Shown one piece after another: positions 24,166-35,392 of a stretch of 64,000 nucleotides of DNA (position 1 is the first letter of the stretch; every line of letters starts with the position of its first letter). The translations under genes were made by a program, and so were the position numbers. A model generated the notes under the pieces. The model saw only the letters and a program-made list of their open reading frames with translations. It ran no database searches and was not told the DNA's origin. Source of the DNA: an uncultured Gammaproteobacteria bacterium (GTDB lineage Bacteria; Pseudomonadota; Gammaproteobacteria; PS1; Pseudothioglobaceae); NCBI GenBank assembly GCA_902509905.1, contig CABWZI010000002.1:56536-120535 (forward strand), in the 5' to 3' direction.

Positions 24166-25606
24166 GCCCCATGAGTTCTGGACTGCACATCAGCGCAATG
24201 AACTGATTTTTTCTTGAAGACCCAAGACTGGTAATCAAGTTTCGTGTCTCCTTACTTGCTCCGATGCGATCCATAATGACTTCAGGCTCCGTTATGCCGC
24301 CACCTGAATTATAAATGGACTCTGAAAAACGGATACGTCTCTCAAACATCTCTCCAGACATCCAGTCTTCTTTCTTACTTGAGTAGCCGTTAGGCTGTCT
24401 TTGTACCCAAAAAGATTGTCCCAACTCTTCAAAGATTCTTCTGGTTTCCATGGTCCTATCTAAATAAGTATCAACCTCGCTCCAACCCTTAAAGTACCTC
24501 GAATCTGTGAGCCTTACAACCTGAAAAAGCCAGGTCATTGGCCATTGAAACTTAGGCTCTTTTGATTCAATTGCCCTTTCTATCACCGCTGTGTGAATGC
24601 TTTCTAAACTGCCATTATTTTTTCGCCATGCACTAGCAATATAATCAACATCACTCTGTTTTGGCTCATCACTCACAAAGTGCTCTGCTAGCTTGAAGGA
24701 TAGATGAGTAATTGTGTGCTCATGATTTGCCAAAAAATCAGTCAGCTGCCTGAGTCCTTGCTTGCCTTGATAAATAGTTTTACCAAGAACCACTTTACTA
24801 CCAGGTTCAGCCCAGTTCTTTTTATACATGTCCCAATGATTTATGGTACCAGCCTGCTCAAGAAGATTTTGAATATCATTTCCTTGGACATCCATTCCCC
24901 ATCCTGCTAGAACTTTTGCCGCGTCTCTTATATCATCTTCAGTGTAGTTGGCGCTTGGTGACACGGTATGAAGTTCTAGCAATTCTCTGCCGAGATTGTC
25001 ATTAAGACCTGCCTGTTCATTCCTAGAGCGAGCCCATCTCACATGGTTCGAATTAGGTCCAGCGCTGATGTGATTATCAAGATACATGAGCATTGCTGGA
25101 TGAGTTGTTGCTTTATATAGCATGTCTGAAAATGAGTCATCAAAGCTTGCCAGGATGCCTTCTTCCATGGCATGACTTGAAAGTTCTCTTGACTCAAAGC
25201 CGCCCATCGTAAAGTGGTTGGTCCAAAATGAGACAAGCCTTTGACGAACTTGATCTGAACCGTAAGCATTTTGGTGGGCAAACTTGAGCATGTCTTTTTT
25301 ATGCATCCGATTCTCTCTATCGTTTGCTTGCCTAGCGGCTTCGGTGTCAAAACCTTTGATCTTTTGCCTTCTCTTTTTTGTGTTCTCCCAATGAAGCCTC
25401 ATCATCTCGGCTCGCTCATCAAGGTTGGGTTGAAGAGATTTAGGCCAAGGTTTGATTTCAGAGTGCACCGTTTCGGTTCCAAGAACGGGGGAGGGGGCTT
25501 TTAGCTGTTTAATGGCCCAAAATTTGATGTCTTCCGGAAGAGTCTCTTCAGGTCGAAACATAAGGCCTAATTTTTGGGCAATCCTGAATTGTTCATTCAT
25601 GCACAA
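24152..25606 (-). CDS. DUF1800 domain protein
   Basis: This 484-aa protein is of the DUF1800 family. Conserved features visible are VRQRLVSFWTNHFT (near residue 118), PAMLMYLDNHISAG, the GLNDNLGRELLELHTVS motif and YTEDDIRDAAKVLAGW. No signal peptide is seen at the chosen start, so it may be cytoplasmic or exported with its DUF1501 partner. It is the upstream gene of the pair, sharing a short overlap. The biochemical role of the family is unknown. Confidence 0.88.
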   Translation of the reverse strand: MCMNEQFRIAQKLGLMFRPEETLPEDIKFWAIKQLKAPSPVLGTETVHSEIKPWPKSLQPNLDERAEMMRLHWENTKKRRQKIKGFDTEAARQANDRENRMHKKDMLKFAHQNAYGSDQVRQRLVSFWTNHFTMGGFESRELSSHAMEEGILASFDDSFSDMLYKATTHPAMLMYLDNHISAGPNSNHVRWARSRNEQAGLNDNLGRELLELHTVSPSANYTEDDIRDAAKVLAGWGMDVQGNDIQNLLEQAGTINHWDMYKKNWAEPGSKVVLGKTIYQGKQGLRQLTDFLANHEHTITHLSFKLAEHFVSDEPKQSDVDYIASAWRKNNGSLESIHTAVIERAIESKEPKFQWPMTWLFQVVRLTDSRYFKGWSEVDTYLDRTMETRRIFEELGQSFWVQRQPNGYSSKKEDWMSGEMFERRIRFSESIYNSGGGITEPEVIMDRIGASKETRNLITSLGSSRKNQFIALMCSPELMGLEHA

Positions 25607-25632
25607 AAGTATATATCAAAATGAAAGATTTA

Positions 25633-26805
25633 TCAGGAAAATTTACCCACTAAAACCTCATTTCCAAGTGCTGGCTTTGATGGCATATTAAGAGCCAGAA
25701 TGAGAGAAACAATTGCCATACCAGATCCAGCCAAAAAAACAATTGATGGGGAGTAGAGCCAAACCAGTCCAAAGGCAACTGGGATAAAGACTGCAGCGAT
25801 ATGATTAATTGTAAAGGATACGCCCGAGCTCGAGGCTATGTCAGCTGGATCTGCAATCTTTTGGAAGTAGGTTTTAAGGGCTATAGCGATAGAGAAAAAG
25901 AGGTGATCCGCTATATACAAGAAGACCGCAAACTCACTACTCTCTACAAATGCATATCCTGCAAAAATGAGGCTCAGTCCAATGTACTCAAAGATGAGAG
26001 ATTTTCTCTCTCCAAACCTTTGAATAAGTCTTCCAATTTTGGGAGCAAAGACGACATTAATGGCTGCGTTTGCAATGAGCAGCATCGAAATCTCAGCGAC
26101 CGTAAACTCAAACTTTTCAACCATCAAAAAACCTGCAAATACGACAAATATTTGTCTTCTTGCACCGCTCATAAACTGAAGTGCATAATAGAGCCAGTAA
26201 CGCTTTCTTAGAATGATTTTTTTGGTTTGTGTGACCTTTTCTGGGAACAATGGGAAGCTTTGCCAGCAATAAAAAACGATCAAAACGGCTACGCCCCCGC
26301 CCAGAGTATAGAGCCACATATAGCTGAGCTCGAACTGCTGAAAAAGGACCCAAACAAAACTAAAGGCGATGATTGAGGCAGCAGCCCTGGTGGCAATAAC
26401 CCGACCTAAAAATTCAGCCGTTTTGTCTTTATCGATCCACTGTAGTGTGAGTGATCCATTGATGGTCTCAAAGTAATGAAATCCTATCGACATTACAATT
26501 GTTGCCAGGTAAAAGGTTAGGTTAGTTTCAACAAAACCCGTTAATACAATTCCAGTACCTAGCATAGCAAGTGAAATGTAGGCCAGTTTTTGCTCTTTGA
26601 CAAAGGCCAAAACAAATATCACAGTGAACGCCAGAAAGCCAGGAATCTCCCTCAGGCTTTGTAAAATTCCCATCTCAGCCCCAGTAAAGTCAATCTCTTC
26701 AATCGCAAAGTTATTTAAAAGGTTCAGCCAAACAGCCCAGCTGATTGCGGAGCCAATAGTCATTAAGAGAATTAAAAATTCGGGTGATTGACGCGTGATT
26801 TTCAT
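25633..26805 (-). CDS. Major facilitator superfamily transporter
   Basis: This 390-aa protein shows about twelve hydrophobic segments in two halves. The inter-helix loop after helix 8 is APKIGRLIQRFGERKS, a MFS motif-A-like D/G-R-x-G-R pattern in the second half. Substrate cannot be told. It diverges from thrS, and its stop lies 27 bp upstream of the DUF1800 start, so it may be the first gene of that operon. Confidence 0.82.
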   Translation of the reverse strand: MKITRQSPEFLILLMTIGSAISWAVWLNLLNNFAIEEIDFTGAEMGILQSLREIPGFLAFTVIFVLAFVKEQKLAYISLAMLGTGIVLTGFVETNLTFYLATIVMSIGFHYFETINGSLTLQWIDKDKTAEFLGRVIATRAAASIIAFSFVWVLFQQFELSYMWLYTLGGGVAVLIVFYCWQSFPLFPEKVTQTKKIILRKRYWLYYALQFMSGARRQIFVVFAGFLMVEKFEFTVAEISMLLIANAAINVVFAPKIGRLIQRFGERKSLIFEYIGLSLIFAGYAFVESSEFAVFLYIADHLFFSIAIALKTYFQKIADPADIASSSGVSFTINHIAAVFIPVAFGLVWLYSPSIVFLAGSGMAIVSLILALNMPSKPALGNEVLVGKFS

Positions 26806-26918
26806 ATCGGCCTAATATACTTTAAAGCTGACATCCCAAAGTGATTTAAAGTCTTATTTTTTGTAAAGGTATGCCATCTATCAAGGTAAAATTGGATTTT
26901 TTGATTTTTTCATGAGTT

Positions 26919-28811
26919 ATGCCTAATGTAACACTGCCTGACGGCACAGTTAAGTCATATGATCAGTCACTGACTGTAGCAGAGGTGGCGTCATCGATTG
27001 GCTCAGGTCTTGCAAAGGCAGCAATCGCAGGCGAGGTGGATGGCCAGCTCGTTGACACTTCATTCATGATAGAGGGTGACTCAGACGTTGCCATCATTAC
27101 CAACAAAGATGAAAAGGCACTCGAGGTGATTCGTCACTCTACGGCGCATCTCTTAGCTCAAGCAACCCAGCAAATTTATCCAAAAGCTCAGGTCACTATT
27201 GGCCCTGTGATTGATAATGGTTTCTATTACGACTTTGCATACAAGGAGGGTTTCTCTGAGCAGGACCTTGAAAAAATAGAGAAAAAGATGAATGCTATTG
27301 TCAAGCAAAATCTTCCGATTGAGAGAATGGAGATGACTCGAGAAGAAGCGGTTAAGTTTTTCAAGGGCATGGGTGAGCACTACAAGGCTGAGATTATTGA
27401 GTCGATTCCAACTAATGAAGTTTTATCTCTTTACAAGCAGGGAGACTTTGTGGATCTTTGTAGAGGTCCTCATGTGCCATCAACGAGCAAACTCAAAGCC
27501 TTTAAGTTAATGAAACTGGCTGGTGCTTATTGGCGGGGCGACTCGAATAACGAGATGCTACAAAGAGTCTACGGCACTGCCTGGGAGAATAAAGATGATT
27601 TAGCAGCGCATCTTCACCGTCTCGAGGAGGCTGAGAAGAGAGATCACAGAAAGATTGGAAAACTCCAAAATTTATTTCATACCCAGGAGGAAGCGCCAGG
27701 TATGGTCTTCTGGCACCCCAAGGGGTGGACGCTCTATCAAATTATCGTTCAGTATATGAGCCAGGTCTTTAAAGATAACGGCTACCAAGAAGTCCATACG
27801 CCTGAGGTCATGGACAGAACGATGTGGGAAAAGTCAGGCCACTGGGACAAGTTTGGTGACGCTATGTTTACGACTAGCTCAGAGAACAGAGATTACGCGG
27901 TTAAACCGATGAATTGTCCAGGCCATGTTCAGATTTTTAATCAAGGTCTCAAGTCCTACAGAGATTTACCTTTAAGGCTTGCAGAGTTCGGCTCTTGTCA
28001 CCGTAATGAGCCTTCCGGGACGCTCCATGGCATCATGCGCGTTCGCAACTTTGTTCAGGACGATGCACACATTTTTTGTACCGTTGATCAGATACAAACT
28101 GAAGTATCAGCTTTTATAGATTTAACGTTTAAGGTTTACAAGCATTTCGGTTTTGAAAATATTGACATCAAACTTTCGACGCGTCCTGAAAAAAGGGTTG
28201 GCTCTGATGCGGTATGGGATCAGGCTGAGGCTGCACTCGCAGAGGCTTTAGATGCAAAAGGTATCAATTGGGAGCTCCAAGAGGGTGAAGGCGCCTTTTA
28301 TGGACCTAAGGTTGAATTTGTATTGAAAGATTGCCTTGATCGTGAGTGGCAGTGCGGAACGATTCAGGCTGACTTCTCTATGCCGGATCGCCTTGATGCG
28401 CATTACATTGCTGAGGATGGCTCCAAGCAGATACCCGTGATGCTTCACCGAGTCATAGTGGGCTCTATTGAGCGATTTACTGGCATTTTAATTGAACATT
28501 ATGAGGGAGCATTTCCATCTTGGCTGGCCCCAATTCAAGCAGTGATTATCAATATTTCTCAAAAACAAGAGGAATATACTAAAAATGTTGAGATAAATCT
28601 AAAAAATCAGGGCCTTAGAGTCATTTCGGACTTGCGGAATGAGAAGATAGGCTTTAAAATACGCGAGCACTCAATGCAACGCTACCCATACATTTTAGTG
28701 GTTGGTGACAGAGAGCAAGAAAACAATCAAGTATCTATTCGTCGAAGGGGCGGAGAGGACTTGGGTTCAATGTCTTTAGAGGCATTGACAGAATTAATAA
28801 ATCAGGAGTAA
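26919..28811 (+). CDS. thrS: Threonine--tRNA ligase
   Basis: This 630-aa class II synthetase shows an N-terminal TGS domain ([19 protein letters not shown]). An editing domain follows with [10 protein letters not shown] and a later CRGPHVPST. The catalytic core has [25 protein letters not shown] (motif 2) and [20 protein letters not shown] (motif 3). A C-terminal anticodon-binding domain completes it. It leads the classical thrS-infC-rpmI-rplT-pheS-pheT-ihfA block. E. coli thrS represses its own translation through tRNA-like leader structures; I see no obvious counterpart in the short leader here. Confidence 0.98.
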   Translation: MPNVTLPDGTVKSYDQSLTVAEVASSIGSGLAKAAIAGEVDGQLVDTSFMIEGDSDVAIITNKDEKALEVIRHSTAHLLAQATQQIYPKAQVTIGPVIDNGFYYDFAYKEGFSEQDLEKIEKKMNAIVKQNLPIERMEMTREEAVKFFKGMGEHYKAEIIESIPTNEVLSLYKQGDFVDLCRGPHVPSTSKLKAFKLMKLAGAYWRGDSNNEMLQRVYGTAWENKDDLAAHLHRLEEAEKRDHRKIGKLQNLFHTQEEAPGMVFWHPKGWTLYQIIVQYMSQVFKDNGYQEVHTPEVMDRTMWEKSGHWDKFGDAMFTTSSENRDYAVKPMNCPGHVQIFNQGLKSYRDLPLRLAEFGSCHRNEPSGTLHGIMRVRNFVQDDAHIFCTVDQIQTEVSAFIDLTFKVYKHFGFENIDIKLSTRPEKRVGSDAVWDQAEAALAEALDAKGINWELQEGEGAFYGPKVEFVLKDCLDREWQCGTIQADFSMPDRLDAHYIAEDGSKQIPVMLHRVIVGSIERFTGILIEHYEGAFPSWLAPIQAVIINISQKQEEYTKNVEINLKNQGLRVISDLRNEKIGFKIREHSMQRYPYILVVGDREQENNQVSIRRRGGEDLGSMSLEALTELINQE

Positions 28812-28813
28812 TT

Positions 28814-29413
28814 ATTAAAAGCCCAGCAAAGGTAAAGACTAGGATTAATCAAAATATTAGTGCACCCAAAGTCCGAGTGATAAATGACAGAGGTGACCAG
28901 TTAGGAATCCTAAGTAATGATGATGCTCTTGAATTAGCAGTAAACGAAGGTTTAGACTTAGTTGAAGTTTCGCCAAATGCAGATCCACCGGTATGCCGTG
29001 TGATGGATTTTGGAAAGTTTCAGTATGAACTGAAGAAACAAAAGAGCGACGCTAAGAAAAAACAGAAAAAGACTCACGTCAAGATGATTAAGTATCGTCC
29101 TGGAACTGAGGAAGCGGATTACCAAATCAAGTTTAGAAACTTGGTTAAATTTATTGAGAACGGCGACAAGGTCAAAGTAGTGATTTGGTTTCGTGGTCGA
29201 GAGGTTCAGCACCGTGAGTTAGGTATGGAGATGCTGGATAGAATTGAAAGTGAAACAGAAGAATTTGCCACTGTTGAGCAGAAGGCAAAAATGGAGGGTC
29301 GCCAGCTTGGCATGATGCTAGCACCCAAGTCTAAGAAAAGTAAGGCGAAAGCCCGAAAAGTTGAACCCGAAGAGGGTCAAGGAGTAAATGATGCCGAAGT
29401 TAAAGACCAATAG
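28814..29413 (+). CDS. infC: Translation initiation factor IF-3, AUU start
   Basis: This is a 199-aa IF-3. I place the start at an ATT codon (28814-28816), 5 bases after AGGAG (28804-28808). The N-terminus then reads (M)[22 protein letters not shown], matching the usual IF-3 start. The first ATG/GTG-type codon (a GTG at 28877) would cut off about 21 conserved residues. AUU is the known start of E. coli infC and underlies its self-repression, since IF-3 rejects non-canonical starts. Core motifs [14 protein letters not shown] and [21 protein letters not shown] are present. The gene overlaps rpmI by 23 bp. Confidence 0.93.
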   Translation: MKSPAKVKTRINQNISAPKVRVINDRGDQLGILSNDDALELAVNEGLDLVEVSPNADPPVCRVMDFGKFQYELKKQKSDAKKKQKKTHVKMIKYRPGTEEADYQIKFRNLVKFIENGDKVKVVIWFRGREVQHRELGMEMLDRIESETEEFATVEQKAKMEGRQLGMMLAPKSKKSKAKARKVEPEEGQGVNDAEVKDQ

Positions 29414-29588
29414 AGGCGCCGCAAAGCGTTTCAAAAAGACTGCCAGTGGCGGTTACAAAAGTAAACACTCTCATCTGAGACATATTTTGACCAAAAAGAG
29501 TACTTCCAGAAAGCGCTCGCTACGTTCGCCTGATACGATTGAGAAGGTTGATGTACCTATGGTTAAAAGAATGTTACCTTACAGTTAA
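29391..29588 (+). CDS. rpmI: 50S ribosomal protein L35
   Basis: This is a 65-aa basic protein beginning [17 protein letters not shown] and ending PYS, as L35 does. An in-frame ATG directly upstream is possible, but GGAG (29381-29384) is better spaced for the chosen one. The overlap with the end of infC suggests translational coupling. Confidence 0.96.
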   Translation: MPKLKTNRGAAKRFKKTASGGYKSKHSHLRHILTKKSTSRKRSLRSPDTIEKVDVPMVKRMLPYS

Positions 29589-29600
29589 AGGAGTATTACT

Positions 29601-29960
29601 ATGGCAAGAGTTTCAAGAGGTGTGCAGGCGCACGCCAAACACAAAAAAGTTTTAAAGAAGGCCAAAGGTTACTATGGTGCTCGTTCTAAAGTTTATCGCG
29701 TTGCCAAGCAAGCGGTCATCAAAGCAGGACAGTACGCATACCGTGACCGTCGTCAACGTCGTCGTCAGTTCCGTAGATTGTGGATTGTTCGTATCAACGC
29801 TGAGGCAAGAAATAATGGCCTAAGCTACTCACAATTTATCAACGGCTTGAACAAGGCTGGCGTTGAGATTGATCGTAAAGTTCTCTCAGATATTGCCATC
29901 TTCGATAAAGACGCCTTTGCTAAAATTGCTGATCAAGCAAAAGCTGGATTAGCACAGTAG
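29601..29960 (+). CDS. rplT: 50S ribosomal protein L20
   Basis: This 119-aa basic protein begins [29 protein letters not shown] and has the [20 protein letters not shown] segment of L20. It binds 23S rRNA early in 50S assembly. In E. coli L20 represses rpmI-rplT translation. It follows rpmI by 12 bp with an AAGGAG ribosome binding site. Confidence 0.98.
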   Translation: MARVSRGVQAHAKHKKVLKKAKGYYGARSKVYRVAKQAVIKAGQYAYRDRRQRRRQFRRLWIVRINAEARNNGLSYSQFINGLNKAGVEIDRKVLSDIAIFDKDAFAKIADQAKAGLAQ

Positions 29961-29974
29961 AAAAATCTTACTAA

Positions 29975-31033
<1,059 letters not shown>

Positions 31034-31049
31034 TGAGAAGGTATCAATT

Positions 31050-33413
31050 ATGAATATTTCAACTAGATGGTTAAGGGAGTGGGTTAATCCTGATGTGAGC
31101 GATTTAGAGCTCTCAGAAAAATTGACAATGGCTGGACTAGAGGTGGATCAAATTGCACCTGTAGCTCCTCCGTTTGAAGGACTCGTTGTTGGTCATATTG
31201 TTGCTTGCGGTAAGCACCCCAATGCAGACAAGCTGAGTCTTTGCGAGGTTGATGTGGGAACAGGCGAAAACCTGCAAATTATTTGCGGCGCTCCGAATGT
31301 TAGGCAAGACTTAAAGGTCGCTGTTGCAACTGTCGGATCGGTGCTACCCAATGGGCTCAAAATTAAACGCGCTAAATTAAGAGGCGTTGAGTCAAATGGA
31401 ATGCTCTGCTCAGAATCTGAAATCTGTATATCCGAGGCTCATGACGGCATCATCGAGCTGGATTCGAAGGCTAAAATTGGTGATGATGTTCGATCCGTTC
31501 TTGATCTGGATGATCAAATTATTGAGCTCGACATTACTCCGAATAGGGGCGATTGTTTTAGCGTTCTCGGTGTTGCAAGAGAGGTCTGCGTCAACTATAA
31601 CTTATCTCTTCCAGCGTTAGAATTTAAAGCGAATCAAAAAGGCAAAAGGGCTTTCAAATCCACAGTCAGTAATCCTAAAGAGTGTCCAAGGTATTTAACG
31701 AGGGTTATTGAGGGGGTTGATAACAATGCATCAACGCCAGACTGGATGGCTCAAAAACTTCAACGCGCTGATCAGCAGCTCCACTCACCCATTGTTGATA
31801 TTACTAACTATGTCTTGTTGGAGCTCGGTCAGCCGATGCACGCCTTTGATTTATCCAAGATTAATGGCAATATCAATGTCAGGTCAGCTAAAAAGAATGA
31901 AGAGCTAGAGCTTCTCAACGGGCAAAGCGTTACATTGTCAGAAGATACGCTCGTGATAGCTGATGAAAAATCTGCCATAGCGATCGCTGGAGTGATTGGC
32001 GGAATGGGTAGCTCAACACTAGAGAGTTCGACTGAAATTTTACTAGAGGCTGCATTCTTTGAGCCCGTTGCAATCTCTGGAGTCGCAAGGTCCTATGGTC
32101 TTCATACTGAGGCTTCACTCCGCTTTGAGAGGGGAGTAGACTTCAAGATGGCTGGCCATGCAATGGAGAGGGCGACAGAGCTTGTCCTAGAAATTTGCGG
32201 CGGAGAAGCATCAGAAATCAATGAAACAGTTCATGCAAAATCACTTCCCAAACTAGAACCCATTCAAATATCGATTGAAAAAATATCAAAAGTGCTCGGC
32301 TTTGATCTCGACCCTGCCTGGGTGGAGTCGAAATTCAAGTTTCTTGATTTCGATTTCAAAAAGAATAAAGACAACTCTTGGACTATTACTCCGCCAAGCT
32401 TCCGTTTTGATATTCGCATTCCAGCTGACATCGTTGAGGAGCTGGCTAGGCTCTATGGTTACGACAAGATTCCAGTGCAAAGACTCTCTGTCGATGCAAA
32501 CATATCCCATGCAGCTCAGACCAAAATTAACTCTAATGACCTCTCCAGTGCGCTTGTTCATAGGGGCTATCAAGAGGTAATCACCTACAGCTTTATTTCA
32601 AATGAGATGCATGATTTAGTGGACCCTGATGCAAAGAAAATCTTACTGCAAAATCCAATCTCAGATGACATGGCGGTCATGCGCTCAAGTTTATGGCCTG
32701 GACTGATTGATTCAGCCAAATCCAATTTCAGAAGAGGGCACCACAACCTGCGATTCTTCGAGCTTGGTCTATGCTTCTCTGGCATCGAAGTAGAGGGTCA
32801 GACACAGAAAATTGCAGGCATTATCTCGGGTAACCGTCATAACTCGCAATGGGCTGACTCAGATCGAGAGGTCGACTTCTTTGATGCTAAATCTGATGTC
32901 GAGTCTCTTTTAAATCTCAGTAAGAGGGAGTTCAAATTTGAGGCGGCTGAGCATCCAGCTCTGCAGATGGGGCAAACAGCAAAAATAATGAAAGGAGACA
33001 ACCACATTGGTTGGCTAGGCGCTATTTCTCCGAAACTTCAAAAGAAGTTATCGATGCCTAAAGCTTTCCTCTTTGAGCTCACTCAGTCAGAAATTGCGCA
33101 AGGCGAAAAGCCAATCTATGAGTCTTTCTCATCCTTTCAGGCGTCACAAAGAGATATTGCAATCGTGGTTTCAAAAGAGATCTCGAGTGACGAACTGATC
33201 CAATCCATTCAGTCCTTAAAGCAAAATGATTTAATTGATGTTAACTTGTTTGATGTCTACGAAGGTGAGCATATTGAGCAGGGCAGTATAAGTGTGGCCT
33301 TAAATTTAACTTATCAATCGAAAGAAGTTACCCTAACTGATGAACAGCTAGCTAAAAAAGTTAGTAAAATAGTAGGCCATTTAGAAACAAAATTTTCTGC
33401 TAAATTAAGATAA
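31050..33413 (+). CDS. pheT: Phenylalanine--tRNA ligase beta subunit
   Basis: This 787-aa protein shows the full PheT domain order. An N-terminal tRNA-binding OB-fold (GKHPNADKLSLCEVDVG, then ICGAPNVR) leads into B3/B4 editing domains with LDITPNRGDCFSVLGVARE. The B5 domain and a catalytic-like core (FFELGLCFSG) follow, then a C-terminal anticodon-binding FDX-ACB domain (SFQASQRDIAIVVSK). Length matches the family (about 795 aa). Confidence 0.98.
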   Translation: MNISTRWLREWVNPDVSDLELSEKLTMAGLEVDQIAPVAPPFEGLVVGHIVACGKHPNADKLSLCEVDVGTGENLQIICGAPNVRQDLKVAVATVGSVLPNGLKIKRAKLRGVESNGMLCSESEICISEAHDGIIELDSKAKIGDDVRSVLDLDDQIIELDITPNRGDCFSVLGVAREVCVNYNLSLPALEFKANQKGKRAFKSTVSNPKECPRYLTRVIEGVDNNASTPDWMAQKLQRADQQLHSPIVDITNYVLLELGQPMHAFDLSKINGNINVRSAKKNEELELLNGQSVTLSEDTLVIADEKSAIAIAGVIGGMGSSTLESSTEILLEAAFFEPVAISGVARSYGLHTEASLRFERGVDFKMAGHAMERATELVLEICGGEASEINETVHAKSLPKLEPIQISIEKISKVLGFDLDPAWVESKFKFLDFDFKKNKDNSWTITPPSFRFDIRIPADIVEELARLYGYDKIPVQRLSVDANISHAAQTKINSNDLSSALVHRGYQEVITYSFISNEMHDLVDPDAKKILLQNPISDDMAVMRSSLWPGLIDSAKSNFRRGHHNLRFFELGLCFSGIEVEGQTQKIAGIISGNRHNSQWADSDREVDFFDAKSDVESLLNLSKREFKFEAAEHPALQMGQTAKIMKGDNHIGWLGAISPKLQKKLSMPKAFLFELTQSEIAQGEKPIYESFSSFQASQRDIAIVVSKEISSDELIQSIQSLKQNDLIDVNLFDVYEGEHIEQGSISVALNLTYQSKEVTLTDEQLAKKVSKIVGHLETKFSAKLR

Positions 33414-33417
33414 TCAA

Positions 33418-33708
33418 ATGTCCCTTACAAAACAAGATATAGCCAACACCCTCGTCAAGAAAACAGAACTCACTCAAACTCAAGCATTAGCGCTTACCAA
33501 TCAATTCTTTGATCAAATCATAGAGACATTGAAGACTGGAGAGGAAATCAAATTATCAAGTTTTGGTAACTTTGTTGTCAGAGAAAAAACGCCAAGACCG
33601 GGCAGAAACCCGAAGACTGGTGAAGAGGTCATGATTAGTGCAAGAAAAGTAGTTACCTTTAAGGCTGGCCCTAAACTCAAATTAGCGACTCAAAACGGTA
33701 AAAAATAA
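33418..33708 (+). CDS. ihfA: Integration host factor alpha subunit
   Basis: This is a 96-aa HU-fold protein with the IHF-alpha arm and tail: IKLSSFGNFVVREKTPRPGRNPKTGEE. Its place directly after pheT (4-bp gap) is the conserved gammaproteobacterial position of ihfA. IHF bends DNA at specific sites in replication, recombination and sigma54-dependent promoters. The next gene is convergent, 2 bp away. Confidence 0.95.
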   Translation: MSLTKQDIANTLVKKTELTQTQALALTNQFFDQIIETLKTGEEIKLSSFGNFVVREKTPRPGRNPKTGEEVMISARKVVTFKAGPKLKLATQNGKK

Positions 33709-33710
33709 AC

Positions 33711-34157
33711 CTAGTCGGTTATCGCAACCATAAACCCTTTTAAAATTGGAATCACAGATTGCATCAACTGTTGCTGCGCGTTCTCATCTGCTGTTTTACC
33801 ACTTGTGACTCTCTTTTTTAGTGATGGTGCGTAATCATCATCAATTGAAAATGAGGCAAAAAGAAGCTCCATCGAGTCATCAGACTCACCTTCATTCTGG
33901 ACCATCTCAACATCATAGACTGCACTATCCTCTTCGGTCTGCTTGTTGACAAACAGAATCGTCTCGTTGAAGTGAAGAAAGAAGCGCTTAGCAGGGCACT
34001 TGGAGGAATTTTTGGATTCCAGTTCACCCTCATTCATAGCGCTCGCAATCTGATCATAATGCTGATCAGTAAGCCTGACATAGCGCGTATCTAGATAGTC
34101 TCCGAGCTCGTTATCACCTTCGTGTTCTTTGATGTATTCGATAAGCTCTTTCAGCAT
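33711..34157 (-). CDS. Hypothetical acidic protein, 148 aa
   Basis: This soluble acidic protein has no family I recognise. Visible parts are a helical N-terminus (MLKELIEYIKEHEGDNELGDYL), a beta-rich centre (FFLHFNETILFVNKQ) and a helical tail (QQQLMQSVIPILKGFMVAI). The gene is convergent with ihfA, 2 bp apart, and follows the AI-2E permease gene on the minus strand after 43 bp. Confidence 0.65.
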   Translation of the reverse strand: MLKELIEYIKEHEGDNELGDYLDTRYVRLTDQHYDQIASAMNEGELESKNSSKCPAKRFFLHFNETILFVNKQTEEDSAVYDVEMVQNEGESDDSMELLFASFSIDDDYAPSLKKRVTSGKTADENAQQQLMQSVIPILKGFMVAITD

Positions 34158-34200
34158 GATTTTTAGGTTTTAAGATTAAGTTGAGAATTTTAACAAAGAT

Positions 34201-35274
34201 TTACTTTGATTTACCAAATTGAATTTGATAAATATCAAAGATAGTAATCGACATTGCGGCAATAATGGGGCCAATAAATAAACCCAAGATACCAAACTTG
34301 ATAATACCTGCAAGCGTCGAGAGGACAGTAATGAGTGAATGGTTCAAAGGGCTCTGATGCTTCATAGAGCTTGAGAGTTTCGTAATTATAATTGGCCGTA
34401 ACAAGTTATCGATTAAGGTGCCCGCTATGATTGCACCAAAAAATATAATGATAAATGCGCTTGTTGGCTCACCAATTGCAAATAGATAGATTGAGAGAGG
34501 TAGCCAAACTAGAACACCTCCAAGGATTGGAATAAAGCTGGCTAGAGCCATTGCAACTCCGAAAAACAAAGCAGGTAGCCCAACCATCATGACGCCAACT
34601 GCAAAAGCAACTCCCTGCGTAATGGCCACAAGAAAAACGCTACCAACAAGTGTTAAAGAGAGGCCTGAGAACTGATTCAGAAGCAAGTCATTTATCTTGT
34701 TGTCCAGTGGCGAGACTCTTCTTACCTTTTCAATAAAAGAGGGCCCGTCAATATAAAAGTAGTAGAGTGAAATGATAGTGATAATCACAAAAAAGATGAA
34801 CTGACTTGAGAGGCTTGTTATGCTTTTTAGGATAATGATTGAGAAGTCTGTTACTCCTACAGCAATACTCTCTAAATTGTTTCTAAGCGAATTATCAAGG
34901 AACTCTCGAATCGATTCTGTGAGAGGAAGACCCATAATAATTTCATCGGTAATTCTGTTTATTTCGCTGAGCTGAAAGTCGCTCTGAAGTTTGTTAATGA
35001 GGGATGTTGTCTCGATACCACTGACAAGAAGGATATATCCAAGCGGCAGTATTAAGAGAATAGTCACAGCGAGTGTCATAATCATTGCTGCCATTTTTTT
35101 CGATCTTTTCTCCGACAGACTACTAAAGCTACTATAGGTTGAAATACAGATTAGAAGTGATAAGAAGAGATAAGCTATAAAGGGAGTAAAGAGCCAGACT
35201 AATGCAAGGATTGATAGTGCTAAAAGTATAAGTACTAGGCCATTGCCGTGACTATTGTCTATTTTTTCTGACAC
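34201..35274 (-). CDS. AI-2E family transporter (PerM/YdiK type)
   Basis: This 357-aa protein has about eight membrane helices and is of the AI-2E transporter family. The N-terminal pair of helices is followed by an extracytoplasmic loop. The conserved second half shows PALFFGVAMALASFIPILGGVLVWLPLSIYL, then GTLIDNLLRPIIITK, matching the family's signature. Actual substrates vary; some members are Na+/H+ exchangers. No link to quorum sensing is shown here. Confidence 0.88.
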   Translation of the reverse strand: MSEKIDNSHGNGLVLILLALSILALVWLFTPFIAYLFLSLLICISTYSSFSSLSEKRSKKMAAMIMTLAVTILLILPLGYILLVSGIETTSLINKLQSDFQLSEINRITDEIIMGLPLTESIREFLDNSLRNNLESIAVGVTDFSIIILKSITSLSSQFIFFVIITIISLYYFYIDGPSFIEKVRRVSPLDNKINDLLLNQFSGLSLTLVGSVFLVAITQGVAFAVGVMMVGLPALFFGVAMALASFIPILGGVLVWLPLSIYLFAIGEPTSAFIIIFFGAIIAGTLIDNLLRPIIITKLSSSMKHQSPLNHSLITVLSTLAGIIKFGILGLFIGPIIAAMSITIFDIYQIQFGKSK

Positions 35275-35392
35275 ATTTTCTCCTCAAAAGGGTCTTCCAA
35301 AAAAAATATAAATCCTTAATCAAAATTATATCTTAATGATGTCCTTGGGTTTGTATGATGTTTTAGTAAATAATCTTTCTTCAAATTAAGAA

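Noticed and set aside
25801..26211. A 136-codon plus-strand reading frame opposite the MFS transporter.
   Set aside because: It is antisense to a clear membrane-protein gene, and its product has no recognisable features.
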